From assembly GCF_030397575.1 (NCBI RefSeq), contig NZ_JAPNXS010000007.1:163291-227290 (forward strand): a stretch of DNA of 64,000 nucleotides, written 5' to 3'. Shown piece after piece: positions 19,271 to 28,653 of this stretch. Position numbers and translations under genes: made by a program. A model generated the notes under the pieces. The model saw nothing but the letters and a program-made list of their open reading frames with translations. It was not told the DNA's origin and made no database searches. Position 1 is the first letter of the stretch, and the number at the start of each line of letters is the position of its first letter. This DNA comes from Psychromonas sp. 14N.309.X.WAT.B.A12. Lineage in GTDB: Bacteria > Pseudomonadota > Gammaproteobacteria > Enterobacterales > Psychromonadaceae.

Positions 19271-19690
19271 CTACGAAGGCTGCTTATCGAAAGTTTTAAC
19301 GCCCTCAGGAATCTGATACCAATCTTGCTTTTCACTAAGCCATACATGCACAGTTGGCTTTATTATACGAGTGTCTGCTAAGTTGCTTGGTTTTAGTTTT
19401 AGCTTGTCAGGTTCATTAGGGTCGAAATGATAAAGCCTATTGCCGCATGACGGACAAAATTTAGCGCCATTAATATTTCCACTATCCGAGGGACGACTCC
19501 ATTCTTTCATTACCCCACTAAACTTAACACTTTTAGTTGTCACCACAGCCGTAATACTAAATGCACTAGTAGATAACTTTTGGCACTCTTTACAATGACA
19601 AGCGACAACCATTAAAGGTGGTTCAAGAAGCTCATAAGTTACTTCGCCACATTGGCAAGAACCTTTAATTGGGTACTTAACGCTTTCCAT
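19271..19690 (-). CDS. GFA/CENP-V family zinc protein
   Basis: About 139 residues with the glutathione-dependent formaldehyde-activating (GFA/Mss4-like) fold. Zinc ligands are seen as CQCGEV near the start, CHCKECQK near 35 and FCPSCGNRL near 85. Family members bind structural zinc; an enzymatic role is shown for few and is not claimed here. The ATG at 19690 has GGAG six bases upstream and is chosen over a TTG four codons earlier. It lies in a short accessory patch, with a broken gene upstream on the same strand. Confidence 0.88.
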   Translation of the reverse strand: MESVKYPIKGSCQCGEVTYELLEPPLMVVACHCKECQKLSTSAFSITAVVTTKSVKFSGVMKEWSRPSDSGNINGAKFCPSCGNRLYHFDPNEPDKLKLKPSNLADTRIIKPTVHVWLSEKQDWYQIPEGVKTFDKQPS

Positions 19691-19816
19691 AATCGACTCC
19701 AATGTTTAGGGCAGCTTAGGCCGCATTAAGTAGACAAAATTGATTTGTTGTAATGTATAGCGAAGCGGAACGTAATCCGCTGTTTTAGTTACGTTTAAAC
19801 GTTTTATTATATAAAT

Positions 19817-20356
19817 TTACTTCGAAAGAACATCTTCAGTTAGATATTTAGTTTGTGCAATAATTATAAGCGTTTTTCCTAGTATGTCTCTGAAGTCAAA
19901 ATATGATGATTCTTTAGAAATTGTATTCTTAGTCCAAGCTATAAATTTCTCACGGTGTTCAATGTTATTTGTATGCGCAAGGTCACCATAAAGAAAACCT
20001 TGGTAAATATCCCAGTTGGACATTCTTTCACCATCGTAAATAAGTGGTGAATCAGAGTTCCAATACTTTTTAATCTAAGCCTGCATCTCTATTAGTGCTT
20101 CTAACTTATTATCATCCGCCTTAAGCTTTTTAAAGTGAGAATGTAAATTATTGATACGGAAGTGTTCGTTTCTTTGAAAAAACAATCTATGCGTCAAAAG
20201 AAATGCATCAAGCCCTTCGTCAGTTGGACCTACGTAATCTAATACTTCTGCTCCAATTGTGACTTTATGCTCCTTTTGCATTTGCTTCGAAAATGAGCTG
20301 GCAATAAGTTTGTCTGCTTTGGAAACGAATAACTCAAGTACTTCTTTAGAATGCAT
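19817..20356 (-). pseudogene. unknown gene interrupted by an in-frame amber codon
   Basis: Reading the minus strand from the ATG at 20356 gives 93 sense codons, then TAG at 20077-20075. The same frame continues open for 17 more codons (IKKYWNSDSPLIYDGER) before reaching a second ATG at 20023 and running to a normal stop at 19817. The whole would be about 179 residues. The continuity of one frame across the stop is best explained as a single gene with one nonsense mutation; two separate small genes or readthrough are alternatives. The composite is hydrophilic and rich in charged residues (HFKKLKADDNKLEALIE, EHREKFIAWTKN), without a signal peptide. I recognise no family. Confidence 0.7.
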
Positions 20357-20724
20357 AGCTAAACTCTAGATTCATATAACGAGGCTGTAGAATTTTTCAT
20401 TCTCAGCCTGATTTTTTAAAAAAAATCACATTAATTCACATTTACTTGAGATTCAAATAGATTATTCACTTTTCAATAAATGATTGATTAAATTGACTTG
20501 TAAGAGTGCTTATAAAATTAATTAGATTGGATTATTGCGGTTTAAGGGCTTAGCCCTTGGATTAATGTAAACTATACCTTAACTTCAACTTCTCTATCGT
20601 TATTATTTTCACTTTCGACTAAAAGGTAATTGTATTAATCACCAGTGATAGTTAGTTATAATCACAGGACGATACCCGATATTTACACAAGCCTTTATTT
20701 TAAAAATGTGGAAACAACTGGCAT
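20357..20724. other. intergenic region with no recognised feature
   Basis: About 370 AT-rich bases between the broken gene and the terminator of the yehS-like gene. I see no gene, tRNA or clear repeat. Confidence 0.4.
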
Positions 20725-20757
20725 AAAAAAGCCGAGTTAATTAACTCGGCTTTGGTA
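20725..20757 (-). terminator. terminator after the yehS-like gene
   Basis: Perfect stem AAAGCCGAGTTAA/TTAACTCGGCTTT followed on the minus strand by a T-run. It lies 22 bases below the stop codon of the gene starting at 21279. Confidence 0.88.
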
Positions 20758-20778
20758 TTAGATTGAAACTAAGTACGT

Positions 20779-21279
20779 TTACTCAGCGTCAACTGCGTCA
20801 GTACTTGGTTTAGTTCCACGGAACTGCACTGTAATACCGTCAATAAAGCGACGTAGTAGTTGATCACCACAAGGCTTGTAATTACGGTGATCAGACTTTC
20901 TAAATAATGCTGATAACTCACCTTTAGATACTGGAAAGTTAGCAAGTGATAATGCATTTAGCATATCTTCATCTTTAAAGTTTAACGCGATACGTAACTT
21001 ACGAAGAATATCGTTGTTAGATAAAATCGCTTTAGCAGGTAATACAGCTGGTACTGCGCCCTCTTTACGGCCACGTTTTTCATAGATTAAGCCGTCAAGA
21101 AACAACGATAAAACGCTATCACGACAAAGTACAAAACCTTCTGCGTCTTCTTTAGCAATAATACTATGTAAAAAATCAACGCTCATTTCGTTATCAACTG
21201 AAGCAAAGATGGCTAGCATTTTTGTATCATTTAATTGCAGTGCATAACGTACACGGCGTAAAACATCATTAGTAATCAT
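20779..21279 (-). CDS. yehS: DUF1456 family protein, YehS-like
   Basis: Protein of 166 residues made of two repeated DUF1456 modules: ITNDVLRRVRYALQL at the start and LSNNDILRKLRIALNF at about 86. Each is followed by a CRDSVLSLFLDGLI or CGDQLLRRFIDGI segment. The architecture and length match E. coli YehS (156). The function is unknown, and the fold is probably a small helical domain pair. Single gene with a strong terminator; it follows nadA on the same strand after 59 bases, so partial co-transcription is possible. Confidence 0.9.
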   Translation of the reverse strand: MITNDVLRRVRYALQLNDTKMLAIFASVDNEMSVDFLHSIIAKEDAEGFVLCRDSVLSLFLDGLIYEKRGRKEGAVPAVLPAKAILSNNDILRKLRIALNFKDEDMLNALSLANFPVSKGELSALFRKSDHRNYKPCGDQLLRRFIDGITVQFRGTKPSTDAVDAE

Positions 21280-21338
21280 AAATTCTCAATAAGTTGAGTG
21301 ATAGTAAGCTCATTATGTCAGAGCTTACAATAAAACGC

Positions 21339-22397
21339 TTACGCGTTACCTTTAACTTTTAACTGTTGCTCAGCGGCAAAGTTTAACATTCTATCTAGCG
21401 ATACTAACGCGCCTTTAGCAACGTTAGGATCAACATCTATCTCATGCCCTGAAGCATCAGTTAATGAATCATATATTGCCTTAAGGCCGTTCATAGCCAT
21501 CCAAGGACAATGTGCACAACTACGGCACGTTGCACCGTTACCAGCTGTTGGTGCAGCCATCATCTCTTTATCTGGACATGCTTGCTGCATTTTATAAAAG
21601 ATGCCTGTATCAGTAGCTACAATTAATTTTTTATTAGGTAGAGATTGCGCTGCTTTGATCAGTTGGCTTGTAGATCCTACTGCATCAGCTAATTTTACGA
21701 CACTCTCAGGCGACTCTGGATGCACTAGTATAGCAGCATCAGGGTGGATTGCTTTCATATCGCGTAATGCACTAGCTTTAAACTCATCGTGAACAATACA
21801 GTCGCCTTGCCACATAATCATGTCAGCTTGAGTTTTGCGCTCAATATAACTACCTAAATGGCGATCTGGTCCCCATATGATTTTTTTACCTTCGCTATCT
21901 AAATGTTCAACGATCTCTAACGCAATGCTCGATGTCACGACCCAATCTGCGCGTGCTTTAACAGCAGCTGAAGTATTTGCATATACAACCACAGCACGTT
22001 CTGGATGTTCATCACAAAAGGCAGAAAACTCTTCCACAGGACAACCCACGTCTAAAGAACAAGTAGCGGCAAGTTCAGGCATTAGTACGGTTTTATGTGG
22101 TGTTAAAATTTTTGCTGTTTCTCCCATAAAACGAACACCAGCAATAATCAATGTTTTTGCTTTATGATCTCGACCAAAGCGAGCCATCTCTAAAGAGTCT
22201 GCAACGTAACCACCCGTTTCTTCAGCCAGCGCTTGGATTTCAGGATCGGTATAATAATGAGCGACAAGTACCGCATCTTTTTCAACAAGTAGTTGTTTGA
22301 TTTTAGCTTTGTAATCAATCTTTTCCTGTGAAGTTAATTCAACAGGTTTACCAGGAAATGGATAATCAGATCCAACAAGCGGGGAAAATTGGCTCAT
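21339..22397 (-). CDS. nadA: quinolinate synthase A
   Basis: Iron-sulfur enzyme of 352 residues that condenses iminoaspartate with dihydroxyacetone phosphate to quinolinate in de novo NAD synthesis. The three cluster cysteines appear in [12 protein letters not shown], in the region after [12 protein letters not shown], and in [37 protein letters not shown] is a characteristic N-terminal stretch (given here in part). Length equals that of E. coli NadA (347). The tRNA-Lys gene lies about 110 bases upstream on the same strand. Confidence 0.97.
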   Translation of the reverse strand: MSQFSPLVGSDYPFPGKPVELTSQEKIDYKAKIKQLLVEKDAVLVAHYYTDPEIQALAEETGGYVADSLEMARFGRDHKAKTLIIAGVRFMGETAKILTPHKTVLMPELAATCSLDVGCPVEEFSAFCDEHPERAVVVYANTSAAVKARADWVVTSSIALEIVEHLDSEGKKIIWGPDRHLGSYIERKTQADMIMWQGDCIVHDEFKASALRDMKAIHPDAAILVHPESPESVVKLADAVGSTSQLIKAAQSLPNKKLIVATDTGIFYKMQQACPDKEMMAAPTAGNGATCRSCAHCPWMAMNGLKAIYDSLTDASGHEIDVDPNVAKGALVSLDRMLNFAAEQQLKVKGNA

Positions 22398-22505
22398 TAT
22401 TAACTCTTAGATATAGAAAAATGGGTGCAGATTATAGCAACTTAGAAGAAAAAAAGTAATGAAATATTTACGAGTAGTTAGATATATAAGGGGGAGATAA
22501 AAATG

Positions 22506-22581
22506 TGGTGGGCCGTGAAGGATTTGAACCTTCGACAAATGGATTAAAAGTCCACTGCTCTACCAACTGAGCTAACGGCCC
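22506..22581 (-). tRNA. tRNA-Lys (anticodon TTT)
   Basis: 76 nt including an encoded CCA. On the minus strand the acceptor stem GGGCCGT pairs with ACGGCCC, the D arm is AGCTCAGTTGGTAGAGC, the anticodon loop is ACTTTTAAT, and the T arm contains GGTTCAAATCC. All four arms are intact. Confidence 0.98.
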
Positions 22582-22627
22582 ATATAATTTACATATGGTT
22601 ATGGTTTTAATTTTCAATTCACTTTTA

Positions 22628-22663
22628 GATTAAAAGTGTATCAATAGCTCTACCAACTGAGCT
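22628..22663 (-). repeat. degenerate tRNA-Lys fragment 1
   Basis: On the minus strand an exact D arm (AGCTCAGTTGGTAGAGCT) is followed by ten unrelated bases and then CTTTTAATC from the Lys anticodon loop. No acceptor or T arm is present. Confidence 0.8.
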
Positions 22664-22708
22664 ACATACGTATTTTATAACGTTTTGGTTTTGTTTAATC
22701 TTAAAATA

Positions 22709-22733
22709 GATTAAAAGCTCTACCAACTGAGCT
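22709..22733 (-). repeat. degenerate tRNA-Lys fragment 2
   Basis: The same D arm is joined directly to CTTTTAATC of the anticodon loop, deleting the bases between. It lies 70 bases from fragment 1 and upstream of the true tRNA in the direction of transcription. Confidence 0.8.
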
Positions 22734-22899
22734 TTAAGTTTAAGCTAGAACATGATTTGCATCACGTGTTGCTCTCAACTGCGGCGTATAATATACAAAT
22801 ATTTTCAGAGCGCAACAAAAAAATGCGACTTTTATTTCATGTGCTGAGAAATTAAACAATAATAGATTTAAGCACAATTATTCTAGGTAAAATATGTGC

Positions 22900-23628
22900 T
22901 TAAAGAGTCTTTAAACGTTTAGCAGCTAAGTTTGCTGCAGATGAATTTGGGTACTCAGTGACCGTTTTCTGATAGAAAGATTTCGCAGAATCAATCGAAC
23001 CAGCATATTCATCAATGATACCAATTTTAAGTAATGCATCGGCGCGTTTATTAGAGTCAGGGTATTTTTCAGTGACAACTAAGAATGCAACTTTAGCTTC
23101 ATCACGTTTCTTTTCTTTATAGAGGAGTTGCCCTAACCAGTATTGCGCGTTTGGAACATAACTTGATTCAGGATGATCAATAACAAACGCTTCAAAAGCA
23201 GTAATAGCCTGCTGATACTGTTTATCATTAAGCACTAAATCAACAGCAGCTTGATAAGCGGCTTTGTCTGTACCAGGAGCAGCTGGTGTTGCAGATGCAG
23301 CAACAGGTTGTGAAGTTTGTTGACGTTCATCTAACATTTGATAGAGGTTACGTTGACGCTCTTCAATTTGCTCTAGGTCATTGGAAAAGACTTCCATTGA
23401 ACCCTTTATCTGATTTATCTCTTGTCCTAATTGATCTAACTGAGTTTGAAAACGAATCTGCATTTTATTGCGTATCGTCATCACTCTTGTTAACTCATCC
23501 ATACGTTTTAGTAATTCTGCATTACTAGCCGTACTGACCGTTGCATCTGAAACAGGTGCAGCAGCGTAACTCGGGAAAGAGAAAAAAGCGGTCATAAGCA
23601 TGGCCGCTGATAGATTACGTTTTTTCAT
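22900..23628 (-). CDS. cpoB: Tol-Pal system coordinator CpoB (YbgF)
   Basis: Periplasmic protein of 242 residues. A signal peptide ends near FPSYAAA. A coiled-coil trimerisation helix covers about residues 35-95 (ELLKRMDELTRVM onward). Three TPR-like repeats fill the C-terminal half (YQAAVDLVLNDKQYQQAI, ESSYVPNAQYWLGQLLY, RADALLKIGII). CpoB links Tol-Pal constriction to peptidoglycan synthesis. It is the last gene of the tol-pal operon, seven bases after pal. Confidence 0.95.
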   Translation of the reverse strand: MKKRNLSAAMLMTAFFSFPSYAAAPVSDATVSTASNAELLKRMDELTRVMTIRNKMQIRFQTQLDQLGQEINQIKGSMEVFSNDLEQIEERQRNLYQMLDERQQTSQPVAASATPAAPGTDKAAYQAAVDLVLNDKQYQQAITAFEAFVIDHPESSYVPNAQYWLGQLLYKEKKRDEAKVAFLVVTEKYPDSNKRADALLKIGIIDEYAGSIDSAKSFYQKTVTEYPNSSAANLAAKRLKTL

Positions 23629-23635
23629 ATAGAAA

Positions 23636-24190
23636 TTAGTAAACTAATTCTGCACGACGGTTTTCAGCGCGAGCAGCTTCGTTATGACCTAGGTTAACTG
23701 GCTTCTCTTCACCGTAGCTTACTACTGTGATTTGACTTGCAGAAACACCCATGTTTTCTAAGTAAGTAGAAACAGCTAGACCACGACGTTCGCCAAGTGC
23801 GATGTTGTACTCAGGCGTACCTAGTTCATCAGCATGACCTTCAACAGTGATTGATTTATCAGTGTTGTTTACTAAGTATTTAGCATGAGCATCTAAAATT
23901 GTTGCGTATTTTGGAGAGATAACTGATTTATCAAACTCAAAGTTGATTGTTGTCTCTAAAATCGCGCTAGTGTATTGCTCAACTAACTTTTCTTCAGCAG
24001 TTAATTCAATTGCTTGAATTGTATCTGTTTGTACTGCATCTTCAGCTGCTTTTTTAGCTGCTGCCGCTGCTTGTTCAGCTTGTAGCTTCGCTGCTGCTTC
24101 TGCATCTGCATCAGTAGTTGAAGAACAAGCACCTAATGCTAACATTGGTAGTGCAATTAATAAGCCTTTTGAAATCATAGAACGATTCAT
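23636..24190 (-). CDS. pal: peptidoglycan-associated lipoprotein Pal
   Basis: Outer-membrane lipoprotein of 184 residues. The lipobox LGAC puts the lipidated Cys at about residue 22. An Ala-rich linker ([20 protein letters not shown]) follows, then an OmpA-like peptidoglycan-binding domain with [17 protein letters not shown] and GERRGLAV. It binds TolB and tethers the outer membrane to the wall. It lies between tolB and cpoB, all on the minus strand with short gaps. Confidence 0.98.
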   Translation of the reverse strand: MNRSMISKGLLIALPMLALGACSSTTDADAEAAAKLQAEQAAAAAKKAAEDAVQTDTIQAIELTAEEKLVEQYTSAILETTINFEFDKSVISPKYATILDAHAKYLVNNTDKSITVEGHADELGTPEYNIALGERRGLAVSTYLENMGVSASQITVVSYGEEKPVNLGHNEAARAENRRAELVY

Positions 24191-24218
24191 TTTATTTCCT
24201 TAGTACGTTTTAATTAAA

Positions 24219-25538
24219 TTATTGTAAAAATGGTGACCATGCCGGTGATTTAACCTCACCATTATTCGCTGGTATATTCGCTTTAAATCGACCATCCATC
24301 GAAACTAGTGCTAAGCCTTGTTTACCTTGATAAACAGTGCTGTAAATAATCATACTGCCGTTTGGAGCAATACTTGGTGACTCATCTAACTGTGTTTTTG
24401 TTAAGGTTCTTAACTCACCAGATTCAAGGTCTTGCACCGCAATCATATAATTCCCATTATGACGACTTACAAGTACAAGATTATCACCATCTGGGGTCAT
24501 TGTACCACCTAAATTAATCTCACCTTCCCAAGTAAGGCGTTTCGCTTTGCCCGTTGCTAAAGACACTTGATAAATTTGTGGTCTTCCGCCTCGTTCAGAT
24601 GAAAATATAATCGACTTTCCGTCAGGTGTCCAACTAGGTTCAGTATCTATGACACGATTATTTGTCAATCGTTTCAATGCTTTTGTCTTTATATTAAAAG
24701 TATATATCTCTGGTTGTCCATCTTTCGACAACACTAATGCTAATTGAGTTCCATCTGGTGACCAAGTTGGTGAACCATTAATTTTAGGGAAAGAAGTCAT
24801 TAACTCACGTTGCTGAGTATAAAGATCTTGAATATATACTTGAGAACGACGTTTCTCAAAGCTTACATAAGCCAGTTTACGCCCATCTGGAGACCAAGAA
24901 GGAGACATAATTGGCTGTTTTGAACGTAATACTAATTTCTCGCCTTCACCATCATAATCTGAGATACGTAATTGATATGGGTGTGTACTATCTCTGTCGA
25001 TCGCAACATAAGCGATACGCGTTAAGAAGGCACCACGCTCACCAGTTAATTTTTCATAAACAATGTCACTAATGCGATGTGCGTATTGTCTTAACTGACT
25101 TGTAGTTATAGTACTGCGGCGCTTATCCATCACTGGATCAAAGTTAGGCATATTAACATTACCGGTTAATACGTCTAACAGCTCAAAAGTGACGATGTAT
25201 TTACCAGCAGTGGTATCTGGTTTTACTTCACCCATAACAATCGCTTCAACACCTAACTCAGTCCAGGTAGAGTAATCAATATCTTTGCTGTTAGAAGGTG
25301 TTTTTGGCATTTTATCAATTGATAAAGGGCTAAATTTACCACTGCGTTGTAAATCAGCAGCAACAATTTCAGAGAAATTTTGTGGTTTTTTGCCTTTGCC
25401 TAGCCATTTAAAAGGCACAACAGCAATAGGACGTGCACTATTAACGCCTTCTGTAATTAAAATTTCTAAACGTGCTGATGCATTGCTTGAAGCTGCAACC
25501 AGTATTATCAAACTAATTAATCGAACAAACATGTTCAT
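24219..25538 (-). CDS. tolB: Tol-Pal system protein TolB
   Basis: Periplasmic beta-propeller protein of 439 residues. The signal peptide ends near ASSNASA. The N-terminal TolA-contact domain is followed by WD-like repeats each holding a P-WSPDG element ([44 protein letters not shown]). It switches between Pal and TolA partners during outer-membrane constriction. Length matches the family (430). Four bases separate its start from the tolA stop. Confidence 0.98.
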   Translation of the reverse strand: MNMFVRLISLIILVAASSNASARLEILITEGVNSARPIAVVPFKWLGKGKKPQNFSEIVAADLQRSGKFSPLSIDKMPKTPSNSKDIDYSTWTELGVEAIVMGEVKPDTTAGKYIVTFELLDVLTGNVNMPNFDPVMDKRRSTITTSQLRQYAHRISDIVYEKLTGERGAFLTRIAYVAIDRDSTHPYQLRISDYDGEGEKLVLRSKQPIMSPSWSPDGRKLAYVSFEKRRSQVYIQDLYTQQRELMTSFPKINGSPTWSPDGTQLALVLSKDGQPEIYTFNIKTKALKRLTNNRVIDTEPSWTPDGKSIIFSSERGGRPQIYQVSLATGKAKRLTWEGEINLGGTMTPDGDNLVLVSRHNGNYMIAVQDLESGELRTLTKTQLDESPSIAPNGSMIIYSTVYQGKQGLALVSMDGRFKANIPANNGEVKSPAWSPFLQ

Positions 25539-25541
25539 TCC

Positions 25542-26621
25542 TTATAGGTCTGGCTCTAATGTAATATCGAAATCCCTAAACTGACCACTAATATCAGGAT
25601 CCTTAGGAATAGGTAACGTTTTAGCCTGCAGTGTTGCTCGACGAGCAGAATCACATAACTTTTGATCACCTTTACTCATCACTGCACTTAATACTAATCC
25701 GTTAGAAGCTAATTTAATGGCTAATGTACAAGTTTGACCGCTCATGCTTTGATCAACTTTCCAATTACGACTTATTTTAGAGCGAATCAGTGCTTGGTAT
25801 CTAGCGATTTCAGAGGTTTGCTTTGCACTTCTTGCACTTGAAAAATCATCAGAAAACTCAGCTTCCATTTGTCTATCTAACTCTTCTTGTCTTAAACGTT
25901 CTTTTTCAGCTGCTGCTTTTTCTCTAGCAATTTTAGCTGCTTTTTCTTTTGCAGCTTTCTCCTTCGCGGCTTTCTCAGCAGCTAATTTATCAGCTTTTTC
26001 TTTCGCCGCTTTTTCGGCAGCTAGTTTTTCTGCTTTCTCTTTTGCCGCTTTTTCGGCAGCTAGTTTGTCAGCTTTCTCTTTCGCCGCTTTTTCGGCAGCT
26101 AATTTATCTGCTTTCTCTTTTGCCGCTTTTTCGGCAGCTAGTTTGTCTGCTTTTTGTTTGGCAGCTTTAGCAGCATCATCTGCTTTTTTCTTTTCAGCTG
26201 CGGCGATAGCAGCTTGTTCAGCCTGTTTTTGCTCTTCCGCTGCTTTTGCCGCGGCTAATTTTTCATTTTCAATACGCTTTTGTTCTTCTTGTTGACGTAC
26301 TGCTTCTGCTTTTTCAGCCTTTAGCTTTTCATCTTTTTGCTTCTGCACCAGTGCTTGCTGACGTTGTTTTTCAGCTTCTTGCTCTGCTTGTAATTTACGC
26401 TGTTGATCTATTATCTTTTGCTGAGCTTGTTTTTGTTGCTCTGAATGCTTTGCCATACTATCAAGCATATCTTGATTAATAACAGTGGCATCAATGATTG
26501 ATGCTGCCTCAGGTTTATCTTTCGGCAGCGAGAAATCAATGTTCATCAACAACACACCTCCAATAATGAGATGCAAAGCAAATGCAGTAATAAATGCAAT
26601 AATATTTGTGCTATTTTTCAT
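25542..26621 (-). CDS. tolA: Tol-Pal system inner-membrane protein TolA
   Basis: Protein of 359 residues: one N-terminal membrane helix (about 8-28), a very long Ala/Lys/Glu helical domain II (about 60-255) that spans the periplasm, and a C-terminal globular domain III ([19 protein letters not shown], with a Cys pair CTLAI/KLCDS). It transmits proton-motive force from TolQR to TolB-Pal. Domain II contains four near-identical 13-residue [13 protein letters not shown] units, a 39-bp DNA repeat. It overlaps no neighbour; its start abuts the tolR stop. Confidence 0.97.
   Translation of the reverse strand: MKNSTNIIAFITAFALHLIIGGVLLMNIDFSLPKDKPEAASIIDATVINQDMLDSMAKHSEQQKQAQQKIIDQQRKLQAEQEAEKQRQQALVQKQKDEKLKAEKAEAVRQQEEQKRIENEKLAAAKAAEEQKQAEQAAIAAAEKKKADDAAKAAKQKADKLAAEKAAKEKADKLAAEKAAKEKADKLAAEKAAKEKAEKLAAEKAAKEKADKLAAEKAAKEKAAKEKAAKIAREKAAAEKERLRQEELDRQMEAEFSDDFSSARSAKQTSEIARYQALIRSKISRNWKVDQSMSGQTCTLAIKLASNGLVLSAVMSKGDQKLCDSARRATLQAKTLPIPKDPDISGQFRDFDITLEPDL
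25960..26165 (-). repeat. 39-bp tandem repeat inside tolA
   Basis: Consecutive units encode K-A-(D/E)[10 protein letters not shown] in domain II. DNA identity between units is high. Such arrays are expected to change copy number and adjust the length of the periplasmic helix. Confidence 0.8.
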
Positions 26622-27053
26622 CTATTCGTCGGGCTCTGTCATTAAACCTAAAGAAGGCACACCTGCTTGCTGTAGCAACACCATCAATTTCACCACACTT
26701 TTATAGTCGACATCACCATCGCCTTTCACGATAAATTGAGCATCAGGATCAAGCTCAATTTGTCCCGCTACAAGCGATGACATTTGCGATGCATCTAACG
26801 GTGTATCGGACTCATCACCTACGCTTAAATAGTAACGCCCCTGTTTATCAATTGAAGCAATTAAAGGCGGCTTGGAATCTTCAGGTAACGATTCTGCTGC
26901 GGCTTGCGGCAGATCGACTTTAACACCCTGTGTGACTAGCGGAGCCGTTACCATGAAGATGATCAGTAGTACCAGCATCACGTCGATGTAAGGTACTACA
27001 TTAATTTCCGCAATAACGCGTTTTCGTCTAGGCGTTCGATAAGAATGTCGCAT
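26622..27053 (-). CDS. tolR: Tol-Pal system protein TolR
   Basis: Inner-membrane protein of 143 residues with one helix (about 22-42) and a periplasmic domain. The helix carries the proton-channel Asp in NVVPYIDVMLVLLIIFMV. It works with TolQ as the proton-driven motor for TolA, like ExbD and MotB. It starts five bases after the tolQ stop and ends directly at tolA. Confidence 0.98.
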   Translation of the reverse strand: MRHSYRTPRRKRVIAEINVVPYIDVMLVLLIIFMVTAPLVTQGVKVDLPQAAAESLPEDSKPPLIASIDKQGRYYLSVGDESDTPLDASQMSSLVAGQIELDPDAQFIVKGDGDVDYKSVVKLMVLLQQAGVPSLGLMTEPDE

Positions 27054-27058
27054 AATAG

Positions 27059-27742
27059 TTACTCACTCTCAGTCATTGCTTGGCGCTGTAATATCGAGGT
27101 GAACTCTTCCATTAAGTTAATGTATGACGCTTCTAAATGACCAACTTGAGTAGAAAACTTGTTGTAAGCCATTACAGCAGGAATCGCAGCAAATAGACCC
27201 ATTGCAGTCGCGATCAAGGCTTCTGCGATACCTGGAGCAACCATAGATAAAGTAGCTTGTTGTACTTCACCTAAAGCGATAAATGAGTTCATGATCCCCC
27301 AAACCGTACCGAATAGGCCGATATATGGGCTAATAGAACCAATTGTTGCTAATGCAGGTAAACCAGATTCTAACTCATCCATTTCACGCGATAAGGTGAC
27401 ACGCATTGAACGATGTGCCCCTTCGATAACGCTATCAACGTTACGCCCCGGCATGCGATGTAAACGAGAGAACTCTTTAAAGCCCATGTAGAATATTTTT
27501 TCGCCACCATTAACTCGTTCACTACGAGCAGCGGTTTCTTTGTATAATCGGCTTAAGTCATGACCTGACCAAAAGCGATCTTCGAAATGTTTCAGTGCTA
27601 ACTTAGCCGACTTCAACATTCTTGAACGTGAGAAAATCAACGTCCATGAATAGATAGACATGCCTAAGAGCAATAACATAACCGTTTTTACAAGCAAACT
27701 AGCTTGTAGGAATAACCCTAAAAATGACATATCAGCGTGCAC
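27059..27742 (-). CDS. tolQ: Tol-Pal system protein TolQ
   Basis: Motor protein of 227 residues with three membrane helices. Conserved parts are [35 protein letters not shown] and [22 protein letters not shown], which hold the ion-channel Thr residues. A GTG at 27742 with GAGG eight bases upstream is taken as start, giving MHADMSF, comparable to MTDMNI in E. coli; ATG at 27730 is the alternative. It overlaps the end of ybgC by 11 bases. Confidence 0.97.
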   Translation of the reverse strand: MHADMSFLGLFLQASLLVKTVMLLLLGMSIYSWTLIFSRSRMLKSAKLALKHFEDRFWSGHDLSRLYKETAARSERVNGGEKIFYMGFKEFSRLHRMPGRNVDSVIEGAHRSMRVTLSREMDELESGLPALATIGSISPYIGLFGTVWGIMNSFIALGEVQQATLSMVAPGIAEALIATAMGLFAAIPAVMAYNKFSTQVGHLEASYINLMEEFTSILQRQAMTESE

Positions 27743-28136
27743 GAGTAATTACCTCAATTATTTCTGTTGGAATAGCGGTTGGTTTCATTTTATTCAAATT
27801 TACGCAAGCGATTAGAGTATCCGCCTGACAAAGAAGTTCCCTGTTTTCATCAAAAACTTTCTGTGTAAATAATAAGCTGGCTTTACGGTATGATGCAACC
27901 TCTGTTTCAATACTAAGTAGTTGATTAAATCGAGCAGACTTAATGCAGTCCATATCCACCTTTTTCACCATAAAAGCGATGCCTTCGTCTAGTAGCGTAT
28001 CTTGTTGGATATTAAAATCGCGTAAAAACTCTGTTCGACCACGCTCAAAGAATTTCAGGTAATTTGCGTAATAAACAACGCCGCCTGCATCTGTATCTTC
28101 ATAATATATTCGAACTGGTAATGTTGAGGTTAACAA
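27732..28136 (-). CDS. ybgC: acyl-CoA thioesterase YbgC
   Basis: Hotdog-fold thioesterase of 134 residues, first gene of the tol-pal operon. The active-site stretch [19 protein letters not shown] holds the catalytic Asp. [20 protein letters not shown] follows. In E. coli it hydrolyses short-chain or phospholipid-linked acyl-CoA and associates with acyl carrier protein. Its stop overlaps the tolQ start. Confidence 0.96.
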   Translation of the reverse strand: MLTSTLPVRIYYEDTDAGGVVYYANYLKFFERGRTEFLRDFNIQQDTLLDEGIAFMVKKVDMDCIKSARFNQLLSIETEVASYRKASLLFTQKVFDENRELLCQADTLIACVNLNKMKPTAIPTEIIEVITRAR

Positions 28137-28653
28137 ACTGTTTTCCTTATGCTAATTCTATTGAGGTAAGTACTAATAATAGTCGATCTGATAGTAAATT
28201 AATATGTCCATAGATTACTAGTAAAAGTACTCATCATACTCACTCAATTATGTTATATATAACGCTTATTTTACACAGATATAATGAAGTTGCATGTTGC
28301 TCAATAGTTGATTAAAAACAAGGTTGCATCAGTAAGCTGTAATTACTATTGAATTTAGCTGTTCCTCTCAGTATTGTGTGACCTCATTTCATTAATTTAG
28401 GCATGATTATTCCAATAGTCACTACGTTATAGTTTTTAGTATGTAACGCAGCTACTTTTGCATGGTTCGCAGTACAAGTTCATAAAAATAATTGTAAAAG
28501 CCCGCTTTGTTTATCGATAACTGAGGTGAGTAAAATAGGTCCAAAATAGTAGACGCAACGTACAACTAATTTAAACCCAGAATAAACAAAAGATGATGAT
28601 CTGATCAGCTGTTTTTTGGTTACTTCAGCACAACACGACAATGAGCTACATAA
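28137..28653. other. long intergenic region between ybgC and cydD
   Basis: About 517 AT-rich bases separating the divergent ybgC-tol and cydDC operons. It must contain both promoters. I see no small gene, FNR box or strong hairpin. Confidence 0.4.

Noticed and set aside
20075..20077. Amber codon read as pyrrolysine or programmed readthrough
   Set aside because: No pyl genes or downstream structural signal are visible in the window, and the group is not known to use pyrrolysine. A nonsense mutation is simpler.
19086..20400. Integron cassette with attC sites around the GFA and broken genes
   Set aside because: The area looks accessory and has small hairpins, but I could not find paired attC core sites or an integrase.
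22753..22764. FNR/CRP-like TGATTTGCATCA
   Set aside because: It fits the core pattern but lies only upstream of the tRNA fragments, with no sensible target; probably chance.
25949..26479. Open frames on the plus strand opposite tolA
   Set aside because: They mirror the Ala/Lys repeat of TolA domain II and show no recognisable protein.
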